Shown piece after piece: positions 1 to 6,349 of a DNA stretch of 6,349 nucleotides (its first letter is position 1; each line of letters opens with the position of its first letter). The stretch is from assembly GCA_024280135.1 (NCBI GenBank), contig JAJRQS010000357.1, positions 1-6,349 of the forward strand, in the 5' to 3' direction. The stretch comes from Bacteroidota bacterium (GTDB taxonomy: Bacteria; Bacteroidota; Bacteroidia; Chitinophagales; Saprospiraceae). The position numbers were made by a program, and so were the translations under genes. The notes beneath the pieces were generated by a model, which worked only from the letters and a program-made list of their open reading frames with translations, was not told where the DNA came from and did no database searches.

Positions 1-404
1 TAGAGCATAAAATAACGATTCTGGCAGGTACTAATTATTACGAAAGTGAAGTAACAATAGAAGGACTAAAAGGAAAAGAAAAACTCGTTACTGGGATTGT
101 TAATTTACATAGTTCCCAACTACATCTTCTTAAAAATGAAGAGGAAGGAAGCTTTATAATTGCCACGCATGACAAGCAATCTGAAAATGGTGCGATGCTT
201 GGAATGGCAATTTCTATTCCTAAAAGAGCCTATCATTTCAAACAAGAACTACCCAAAGAAGATGCTGATATCACAAATACTTACGCTATCTTTTTAAAGA
301 TATTTAATAACCGACCCGTTAAGTTTAAATTTACAGCTGCTTGGGCCACACAAAATGAGAAAATGGCAGATGAAAAGTATTTTTTGGAATCTTTAACTAA
401 ATAA
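1..404 (+). CDS. C-terminal part of a DUF4861-like protein (5' end outside the window)
   Basis: The frame is open from the first base (codons begin at base 3) to a TAA at 402-404, giving about 133 residues of a longer protein. An ATG at 195 lies inside it but is not a credible start, because the translation upstream is equally protein-like. Segments such as ILAGTNYYESEV, LVTGIVNLH, THDKQSENG, LGMAISIPK and NNRPVKFKFTAAW resemble, from memory, the beta-rich C-terminal half of DUF4861 proteins. That family of unknown function is found in Bacteroidota polysaccharide-utilisation loci, often near pectin or other uronic-acid-polymer enzymes. The fragment has no transmembrane segment, and any signal peptide would lie upstream. 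The stop is 3 bases before the esterase ATG, so the two genes are probably co-transcribed. The family assignment is by pattern recall only; the reading frame itself is solid. Confidence 0.72.
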   Translation, partial: EHKITILAGTNYYESEVTIEGLKGKEKLVTGIVNLHSSQLHLLKNEEEGSFIIATHDKQSENGAMLGMAISIPKRAYHFKQELPKEDADITNTYAIFLKIFNNRPVKFKFTAAWATQNEKMADEKYFLESLTK

Positions 405-407
405 GTT

Positions 408-2372
408 ATGCGTTTCTTCTTTCTATTATTTTTTACTTTCCTTACACAAGTTGTTATCGCTCAATTTAGTGTTGCCAAAATTTTCTCCAGTAATATGATA
501 TTGCAACGAGATGTGGACATTCCCATTTGGGGTTGGGGAAAAAACGGAACAAAGGTCTCTGTCAAATACCAAGCACAGCCATTTAGCACAACTATTAAGG
601 AAGGAAAATGGGAAATATTATTGCCTAAAAAATCCCAAGGCAGTGATTACCAAATAAATATAAGCACTCCAGATACAAGCATCATTTTCAAAAACATTGC
701 CCTAGGGGATGTTTGGCTCTGTGCTGGACAATCCAATATGGAATGGATGGTCGAAAAATCCATTAACGCTACAAAAGAAATCCAAAACGCAAACTATCCT
801 AATATTCGTTTCTTTGAAGTGCCGCACAAAATTGCACATCGACCCGTCAAAGATATTGAAGAAGGTACTTGGCTAGTTTGCGACACGAATGCAGTCAGGC
901 AGTTTTCGGGTGTTGGGTATTTTTTTGGCAGAAAAATTCATAATGAAACACAAACCCCAATTGGATTATTAAGTGATAATTATGGCGGTACTGTTGTCGA
1001 AGCTTGGATGAGTCCGAATGCATTTGAAGGAATGCCCAATTTTCAAAAACAAATTACGAAACTAGCCACTACCGATTTAGACAAAATAAAGAAAGAGGGG
1101 AAGACTAAATTTGATAAGTGGGTTCGGTTGTTTGAAACTGAAGATAAGGGGTTTGATAAATGGCAAAACACGACCTATACCGGATGGGATGAGATCGAGT
1201 TACCCTCCATTTGGGAGACAAATAGTCAAAAGCAATATGCAGCTTTGGATGGAGTTGTCTGGTTTCAAAAAGAGATAAACCTAACTCAATCGGAAGCTAA
1301 TGAACCTGCACTCCTGTCTTTAGGACCCATTGATGACAGTGATATTACATGGATAAATGGAGTTAAAGTGGGCGAAATGCATAATCGCTATAATAAGGAT
1401 AGAAAATATAAAATAAGAAAAGGAGTCCTCAAAGAAGGTAAAAACAGCATTGTCATCCGAGTAGAAGACTACATCGGTGGAGGTGGCATCTATGGCTCCC
1501 CAAGCAAACTCTTTCTAAAAATGGGTACCATTAAAAAATCATTAGTTGGCACTTGGAATTTGAAAATTGGCTATGCAGTTGACAGGGCAAAACCAATGCC
1601 AATGGGTGCAAAATTTGGACCCAACTCCTTCGCTACTCTTTTATACAATGGCATGATTGCCCCTATCCAAAAATTTCCAATCAAAGGTGTTATTTGGTAC
1701 CAAGGAGAATCAAATGCATATCGTGCTTATGAGTACAAGTCATTGTTTCTCAATTGGATACGTGACTGGCGTAGGCTATGGAAGAATGATAAAATGCCAA
1801 TACTTTGGGTTCAATTAGCCAACTATCAACAGCCTCAAACAACACCTGAAGAAGATCAATGGGCAGAATTAAGAGAGGCTCAAATGGAAGCCTTAAGTGA
1901 GCCTAATACAGCAATGATTACAGCTATTGACTTGGGCTCGGCAAAAACCATTCATCCACTTAACAAACAAGATGTAGGGGGGCGTTTGGCGCAAGCAGCC
2001 TTAAAAGAAGTCTATGGGCAACCCGTTTCATATAAAAGTCCACGTTACCTTTCGGCAAAAAAGAAACGGAACTGTATTGATATTACTTTCACGGATGTAT
2101 CAGATGGACTACATCCAGAAAGTAAGTTTGGCTATGTTAAAGGTTTTCGGATTGCAGGAAAAGATAAAAAGTTTTATTGGGCAAAAGCTAAAATCATTGC
2201 ACCAAATAAAATTCGAGTATTTGCACCTAAAGGAATGCACCCTATTTCTGTTCGCTATGCTTGGGAGATAAACCCAGATCCAGCGAACATTTACAATTCT
2301 GAACATTTACCCCTTTTACCTTTTCGAACAGATAGCTGGAAGCTTTCCACACAGGGAATCATTCGAGAATAA
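408..2372 (+). CDS. Secreted sialate O-acetylesterase-like SGNH carbohydrate esterase with inserted jelly-roll domain
   Basis: This 654-residue protein has a Sec signal peptide (about residues 1-19, cleavage after VVIAQ or one residue earlier), so it works in the periplasm or outside the cell. It is a complete member of the sialate O-acetylesterase/DUF303 (SASA) group, which hydrolyses O-acetyl esters on sugars. Visible blocks are GQSNMEW with the nucleophile Ser109, a Gly-Gly block in DNYGGTVVEAW, WYQGESN at 430-436, and IHPLNKQDVG with the likely catalytic His516. The C-terminal blocks GFRIAG, VRYAW and YNSEHLPLLPFRTD are also typical. Between the SGNH blocks, residues about 250-372 form an inserted beta-galactosidase-type jelly roll (GPIDDSD, WINGVKVG), which explains why it is longer than the roughly 500 residues of insert-free relatives. 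ATG 408 is chosen because the signal peptide starts there. In this setting it probably deacetylates a plant or algal polysaccharide rather than sialic acid; that is inference. Confidence 0.93.
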   Translation: MRFFFLLFFTFLTQVVIAQFSVAKIFSSNMILQRDVDIPIWGWGKNGTKVSVKYQAQPFSTTIKEGKWEILLPKKSQGSDYQINISTPDTSIIFKNIALGDVWLCAGQSNMEWMVEKSINATKEIQNANYPNIRFFEVPHKIAHRPVKDIEEGTWLVCDTNAVRQFSGVGYFFGRKIHNETQTPIGLLSDNYGGTVVEAWMSPNAFEGMPNFQKQITKLATTDLDKIKKEGKTKFDKWVRLFETEDKGFDKWQNTTYTGWDEIELPSIWETNSQKQYAALDGVVWFQKEINLTQSEANEPALLSLGPIDDSDITWINGVKVGEMHNRYNKDRKYKIRKGVLKEGKNSIVIRVEDYIGGGGIYGSPSKLFLKMGTIKKSLVGTWNLKIGYAVDRAKPMPMGAKFGPNSFATLLYNGMIAPIQKFPIKGVIWYQGESNAYRAYEYKSLFLNWIRDWRRLWKNDKMPILWVQLANYQQPQTTPEEDQWAELREAQMEALSEPNTAMITAIDLGSAKTIHPLNKQDVGGRLAQAALKEVYGQPVSYKSPRYLSAKKKRNCIDITFTDVSDGLHPESKFGYVKGFRIAGKDKKFYWAKAKIIAPNKIRVFAPKGMHPISVRYAWEINPDPANIYNSEHLPLLPFRTDSWKLSTQGIIRE

Positions 2373-2381
2373 AATAATACT

Positions 2382-3872
2382 ATGCAAAAATTTAGTCTTC
2401 TAGTTCTGGTTTTAATTTTGTCCTTTGGCTCTGGTTGCAAGCAAGATGAAGTTTCAACCAAAAGCACTACTTCAAAAATAGAAGAAAAGTCTCCTGAAAT
2501 TATTCAATCGGCAATAGGGGACCAGGAAATAATACTAGGAAGTTATATCAATGCTTATTTTGTTACTCCGAACCCAGCCCATACGGCTATTCAGTTTACT
2601 GAGAAAAAAAAGTCGGCTTGTATGCAAGCTTTTTTACAAAAAAAGGGAATTAGCAATTTAATCCTTGCACCCACACAAAGCACTGATAAACAGTTTATTA
2701 CAGAGATTTTAACGAAAGATGAGTGGGGTTCCAAAAGTATCAAATTTACGACAAAAATAGTAGCACCCAAAGGAGATATTTACTATGCCAAACCAAAAGA
2801 AGCGATAATAAAAAATAGTAACCACTTATTTGAGTCAATCACTTCCATTCTCAATAAAACTAAAAGCTCGACGCACGCAACGATATTTCTAGCTTCAGGA
2901 AGTTACAATAGTTTAGCGTTAAAGAATGTAGAGAATATTACCCTAATACCTATGTTAGAAGCTGCCCCAATTTTTCAAAACATCAAGATAACGAACTCCC
3001 AAAACATCACTCTACAAGGTCTCACGGTTTCGTCAACTAATCCGCTAGGAAAGAAAAGTTATTACATTAAAATTGATTCTAGTTCTTCTAAAATTAGTAT
3101 TAAAAATTGTCTAATACAAGCGGCCAATAAAACAGAATCCTGGGAGCCAGAGGATTGGGCAAGGAAGGCCTCTAATGGAATTTATTCTTTGGGTAATAAT
3201 TGCCATTTCGAGCATAATCTTATACGCAATATCCACCATGGTTTAGAAACCAAAGGAAATTCTAATATTGTAAATAATAATATCATTGTTCGTTTTGCAG
3301 GTGATGCAATTCGCAATACTGGAGATGATAATATATTTGATTCTAATTATTTAGCAGATGCGTTAGTAGATGACTACTCAGCTAAAGACGGAAATCATGA
3401 TGATTTGTTTCAATCTTGGACTTTTGAAGCACCTATTAAGCATATTACTATCAAAAATAATATTGCTATTAGTTGTACGGATACAACTATGCATTTACCC
3501 TCTAAAGTAGTTCAAGGAATTGCCTGCTTCGATGGATTTGAAGAAAATTGGCTCATTGAAAATAATCTTGTCATTCTTGAGCATCCACATGGTATTGCGC
3601 TTTTTGGTGCAAACCAATGTCAAATTAAAAACAATAGAATAATACCGAGTCCGTTTAATCAATACGAAGGGGAATGGGAATCAAAACCCTGGATTATGAT
3701 CGCCGATCATAAAGACGGTCGGCCAAGCCTTAACAACCTAATAACCAACAACTTAGTCAGTGTTTTAAAAATTACAGATTCATTAGCGCTCTCCCAAAAC
3801 AACAGGCTAATTGACCCCAACCCAATAATTACATTCCCTCATTTCCAGCAATGGATTTTTACACAAAAATAA
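2382..3872 (+). CDS. Right-handed parallel beta-helix lipoprotein, paralogue of the following gene
   Basis: The 496-residue product starts with a lipoprotein signal (LILSFGSGC, lipid Cys19; Gly at -3 makes the lipobox imperfect). KQDE follows directly, resembling the charged export signal that sends Bacteroidota lipoproteins to the outer surface. Residues about 42-130 are a degenerate beta-sandwich-like domain. From about 160 on, short strands with Asn-rich turns (ITLQGL, ISIKNC, IKNNIA, IENNLV, IKNNRI) mark a parallel beta-helix, the fold of many polysaccharide lyases, GH28 enzymes and epimerases. It aligns almost without gaps to the next gene: ALVDDY (327-332), NHDDLFQSW (338-346), FDGF and EHPHG (400-404). 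It has Asn265 where the paralogue has Asp256, and Leu342 where it has Gly331. There is no FN3, binding or sorting domain; it ends shortly after the helix. The gene begins 9 bases after the esterase stop. I cannot name the substrate or reaction. Confidence 0.88.
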   Translation: MQKFSLLVLVLILSFGSGCKQDEVSTKSTTSKIEEKSPEIIQSAIGDQEIILGSYINAYFVTPNPAHTAIQFTEKKKSACMQAFLQKKGISNLILAPTQSTDKQFITEILTKDEWGSKSIKFTTKIVAPKGDIYYAKPKEAIIKNSNHLFESITSILNKTKSSTHATIFLASGSYNSLALKNVENITLIPMLEAAPIFQNIKITNSQNITLQGLTVSSTNPLGKKSYYIKIDSSSSKISIKNCLIQAANKTESWEPEDWARKASNGIYSLGNNCHFEHNLIRNIHHGLETKGNSNIVNNNIIVRFAGDAIRNTGDDNIFDSNYLADALVDDYSAKDGNHDDLFQSWTFEAPIKHITIKNNIAISCTDTTMHLPSKVVQGIACFDGFEENWLIENNLVILEHPHGIALFGANQCQIKNNRIIPSPFNQYEGEWESKPWIMIADHKDGRPSLNNLITNNLVSVLKITDSLALSQNNRLIDPNPIITFPHFQQWIFTQK

Positions 3873-3876
3873 GCTT

Positions 3877-5091
3877 ATGAAAGCCCTCCAACTATTACTC
3901 ATTTTTTGTTTGAATATAACTTTTGCGCAAGCCCAAGAAACCTTTCCTATTTCTCCAATCGGCCCCCAACGAGTTTTTGTTGGAGCAAAAATTACGGTAA
4001 CGCTATCTGCAGTAAATAATAATTTAGCAAATATTTCTTTGCAAAGTATTGACTTACCCTCATTTGGTCATTTCCAAGATTTAGGGAAAGGATTCGGGAA
4101 GTTTACGTTTGAACCAAACCCTGCAGATATTGGCACATATTTGGTCACTTTACAAGCTAATGCAAGTACACTTTCTAAGACTACATTTCAATTGGTCGTA
4201 GAAGATTTACCTAACGGAAATCAATATTATGTAGATCCCATTAATGGAAATAATAATAACCCAGGAACTTCTGCTGCACCCTGGAAAACATTGAAAGAAG
4301 TTTTTGAAACAGGAAAGAATATTAAAGAAAATGATGTCTTATTTTTAAGAACTGGCAACCATAAAGACCCTGTTGTCAATCAACTCGAAACAGGTAAAAC
4401 ATATATCCTTGCAGAAAAAGGTGCTTCTCCAATGTTTGAAAAATTAAATTTTTATCTAGCTAAAAACTGGGTTCTTTCAGGTGTCCAAATTTCCCCTGAA
4501 GCAAATAATACAACTAGTAAAGGTAATTATGTGCGAATACAGCCGAATTGCAGTAATATTACAATTGAGAATTGTGAGATTTTTGGTACTTCTGATGTCA
4601 TGAATTGGACGACTGTGCAGGATTGGTATGACCATGCTGGTGATGGTATTTTGATTGAAGGGCTGGATTGTACCATCCGTAACAATTATATTCACAATAT
4701 TTATTTTGGGCTAACGGCAAAAGGAAGTGGGCATGAAGTCACTTTCAATCTGATGGATAATTATGGAGCGGATGGATTTAGAGGATTAGGAAATAATTGT
4801 AAATACCTATATAATCGCATACAAAATGCATTAGTGGATGATTATGCCACGGGTAATCATGATGATGGCTTTCAAAGTTGGGCGAGCAATGGACCTGTTA
4901 AAGATGTTGTTTTAAAAGGTAACCAAATATTTAGCCATACGGATCCTTCTCTTCCTCTTAAAACATCCATTCTACAAGGTTTGGTTAATTTTGATGGCTT
5001 TTCAGAAAATTGGGTAGTCGAGGATAATTTGATTGCAATTGACCATCCACATGGTTTGACACTGCTAGGTGCAAAAATTGCAAAGTTGTAA
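3877..5091 (+). CDS. N-terminal part of a secreted beta-helix protein, cut short by a frameshift
   Basis: It starts 4 bases after the previous stop with a Sec signal peptide (about residues 1-20, ending TFAQAQ). Residues about 25-112 form an Ig-like beta-sandwich (VFVGAKITVTLSA, DIGTYLVTLQA). YYVDPINGNNNNPGTSAAPW then opens the beta-helix in the manner of many lyase-type proteins. Helix coils carry GDGI (255-258), DGFRGLG, ALVDDY (318-323), NHDDGFQSW (327-335), FDGF and DHPHG (389-393), matching the preceding gene almost residue by residue. As written, the frame ends at TAA 5089-5091 after GAKIAKL. This lies in the middle of a conserved coil, where the paralogue reads GANQCQIKNN. Moving to the -1 frame at the A-run (5073-5077) restores GAKNCKVVNN and a long open frame. 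The gene is therefore either frameshifted, programmed to shift, or affected by a sequencing error. The enzymatic class is not identified; lyase, hydrolase or epimerase are all possible for this fold. Confidence 0.85.
   Translation: MKALQLLLIFCLNITFAQAQETFPISPIGPQRVFVGAKITVTLSAVNNNLANISLQSIDLPSFGHFQDLGKGFGKFTFEPNPADIGTYLVTLQANASTLSKTTFQLVVEDLPNGNQYYVDPINGNNNNPGTSAAPWKTLKEVFETGKNIKENDVLFLRTGNHKDPVVNQLETGKTYILAEKGASPMFEKLNFYLAKNWVLSGVQISPEANNTTSKGNYVRIQPNCSNITIENCEIFGTSDVMNWTTVQDWYDHAGDGILIEGLDCTIRNNYIHNIYFGLTAKGSGHEVTFNLMDNYGADGFRGLGNNCKYLYNRIQNALVDDYATGNHDDGFQSWASNGPVKDVVLKGNQIFSHTDPSLPLKTSILQGLVNFDGFSENWVVEDNLIAIDHPHGLTLLGAKIAKL
5073..5077 (+). other. Frameshift site in a run of five A's
   Basis: The zero frame reads GCA AAA ATT GCA AAG TTG TAA. 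One more A in the run, or a ribosomal -1 step, gives GCA AAA AAT TGC AAA GTT GTA AAT AAT, which matches the paralogue GANQCQIKNN. The local sequence A AAA ATT allows a tRNA-Lys to re-pair in the P site after a -1 step, but the A-site codon does not re-pair well, and I see no obvious strong stem-loop or Shine-Dalgarno stimulator. A homopolymer sequencing or assembly error, or a recent one-base deletion, is the simplest reading. Confidence 0.85.
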
Positions 5092-6349
5092 ATAATACTG
5101 TGATTAAAAACCCTTTAGACCTTTTTCAATATGGAAATCCACCATGGATTAGAATAGGAGCTCATAAGAATGGGGCAAAGAGCACCGGTAATTTGAATCG
5201 CAATAATTTGATGGCTTTTAATTATGAAGAGGGAAATCCTGGTAGTTTTGATCATAATTTAATTGCCAATAACACTGAGCATTTTGTCAACTATGCAGCA
5301 TGGAACTTTCACCCTAAAGCACTTTCTGCGCCTATCAATGGAGGAACGAAGGAGGATGGCTCTACGCTAGACAATGCTCAACAGATTAGAGAAGATAGTT
5401 TTCCAGATATTGGTTGCTATGAATACTTAGCTAGTAATTATGATTTCCAATCACCTAATCCTATTAGTGACTTAACTGAGATTGGTAAGACTTCTTCAAC
5501 CATACAATTCCAATGGACTACGCCCAATGATAATTTTAAAATTAAAAATTATTACTTTTTAGTTGATGACCAAAAGATCAAAACAGACTCAAATAAAGTA
5601 ATCATAAAAGGACTCACACCAAATCAAACTCATCAAATTAATTATTACTCCGAAGATTTAGCTGGTAATTTCTCAACCATAAATAGTATTGAAACAACAC
5701 AAACACAACCTAAAGAAGATACGCTAATGCTTTCCATTCCAGTTAGTCCAACTGACCAAATGATTCAGGACACTAAGGATCAAAAATGGGTAGGGTTATC
5801 CAAACATGCTGTTGGTGGTTATACTTTTCATTTTGATGCTTCAGCTGTATTGCCTTTCAAGTTACCGACTATTCCAAGTGGCTATTTTGTTAAGGAGGCT
5901 AAGTTAACCGTTAATTTAGAACGAGTTGTCAATAACCCAAAAGGATTTGCAGACCTATATGCTATCGCCGTCAGACAAAATCCAACTGTTAGTTCAACAG
6001 ACCACTGGCAAGGAACTTATGGCAATCAGAGTTTTGGCGTTCCGATACAGGAAGCTTATCTTAATAAAGAAATAGCTCTTGGCAAGACAACTTCAAATGC
6101 TGAAGCTTCTTTAGCCTTAAGCCAATTTATCACGGATAATTATTCGCCAATACCTTCTTACCTTTTCTTGCGCATTAATTCCGACCAAGAAAATGAATCA
6201 AATTATCGATTCTATGAATTTTCGTCTGGCGATCACTCTAATACCTATTGGCGACCTACACTTGACTTAGTTTTGGTAAAACCTGTAGGGCTCACCCAAA
6301 TAGAAACAAAAGATATTTCTATTTACCCAAACCCTTCTTCTATCAAAGA
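5076..6349 (+). CDS. C-terminal continuation of the beta-helix gene in the -1 frame: helix end, FN3-like, DNRLRE/CBM-like and T9SS domains (runs off the window)
   Basis: There is no stop in this frame from 5076 to the window end (about 424 codons), and no start codon suited to a separate gene. The first residues, NCKVVNNTVIKNPL, then PPWIRIGAHKNG and NRNNLMAF, continue the helix exactly as the paralogue does (QCQIKNNRI, KPWIMIADHKDG, ITNNLVS). The helix part closes at FPDIGCYEY (near 5400-5430), a common end of such proteins. Bases about 5450-5700 encode a fibronectin III-like domain (ISDLTEIG, IQFQWTTP, GLTPNQTHQINYYSEDLAGN). Bases about 5710-6285 encode a beta-rich module with FVKEAKLTV and YWRPTLDLVLV, resembling DNRLRE/CBM96-type modules of extracellular polysaccharide enzymes. 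The end, ISIYPNPSS, is the typical first strand of a type A T9SS sorting domain. With the upstream piece it makes a gene of at least 824 codons. Joining is well supported; the domain name of the third module is less certain. Confidence 0.84.
6315..6349 (+). other. Start of a T9SS type A C-terminal sorting domain
   Basis: In the reading frame of the downstream piece this encodes ISIYPNPSSIK, preceded by a short linker (VGLTQIETKD). The pattern of a hydrophobic strand followed by YPNP is the usual beginning of the 70-90 residue Por-type sorting domain. That domain is cleaved or used for cell-surface attachment after passage through the type IX system of Bacteroidota. The rest, including the closing Lys-rich strand, lies beyond the window. 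Confidence 0.82.

Noticed and set aside
195..404. A separate 69-residue small protein starting at ATG 195
   Set aside because: The same frame is open and protein-like from the window start, so this is the tail of a larger gene with an internal Met.
2014..2271. Overlapping + strand reading frame inside the esterase
   Set aside because: It lies wholly inside the conserved esterase coding region in another frame and shows no domain pattern.
2109..2306. Reverse-strand reading frame opposite the esterase C-terminus
   Set aside because: It is antisense to well-conserved codons (VRYAW, LPFRTD blocks) and its composition looks like a chance shadow.
3582..3593. Twelve-base direct repeat with 5044-5055 (CATCCACATGGT)
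   Set aside because: It encodes the conserved HPHG motif of both paralogues and is explained by their common origin, not by a mobile or regulatory repeat.
3696..3710. Perfect 7-base inverted repeat around one central base (ATGATCG C CGATCAT)
   Set aside because: It lies inside coding sequence, the one-base spacer cannot form a hairpin loop with the full stem, and there is no promoter context; probably chance.
4477..4695. Reverse-strand reading frame opposite the second beta-helix gene
   Set aside because: It is antisense to a conserved helix region and has no recognisable features.
5100..5105. GTG at 5100 as the start of an independent downstream gene
   Set aside because: The residues before it (NCKVVNNT) already continue the homology to the paralogue, and the product would start in mid-helix without a signal peptide although it ends in a T9SS domain.

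Overview
The window looks like a piece of a carbohydrate-active gene cluster from a member of the Bacteroidota. It is AT-rich, intergenic gaps are 3 to 9 bases, and no clear Shine-Dalgarno sequences precede the starts. One gene product is a lipoprotein with a charged residue patch directly after the lipid-bearing Cys. Another ends, at the window edge, in what looks like the start of a type IX secretion (T9SS) C-terminal sorting domain. The exact genus cannot be told from this stretch.

All genes lie on the + strand and almost abut, so they probably form one operon that enters from the left and runs off the right edge. Bases 1-404 are the C-terminal end of a gene whose product resembles DUF4861 proteins. 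Bases 408-2372 encode a secreted sialate-O-acetylesterase-type SGNH esterase with an inserted jelly-roll domain. Bases 2382-3872 encode a lipoprotein with a right-handed parallel beta-helix. From base 3877 to the end runs a second, larger beta-helix protein with an N-terminal Ig-like domain, a fibronectin III-like domain, a probable DNRLRE/CBM-like domain and the beginning of the T9SS sorting signal. Its reading frame is broken at a run of five A's (5073-5077). The downstream part (5076-6349) stays open in the -1 frame and continues the homology to the upstream paralogue without a gap, so both pieces belong to one gene.

The likely joint job is extracellular breakdown of an acetylated, probably acidic plant or algal polysaccharide. 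The esterase would remove acetyl groups, the two beta-helix proteins would act on the chain (lyase, hydrolase or epimerase-like; no catalytic family could be assigned), and the DUF4861-like protein would do an unknown step. The most interesting points are the pair of divergent tandem beta-helix paralogues sent to the cell surface by two different routes, their shared Asp/His-rich motifs that match no classical polysaccharide lyase or GH28 signature I know, and the frameshift that separates the catalytic-looking half from the targeting half. No RNA genes, mobile elements, CRISPR arrays, promoters or terminators were recognised, and there is no gene-free stretch longer than a few bases.
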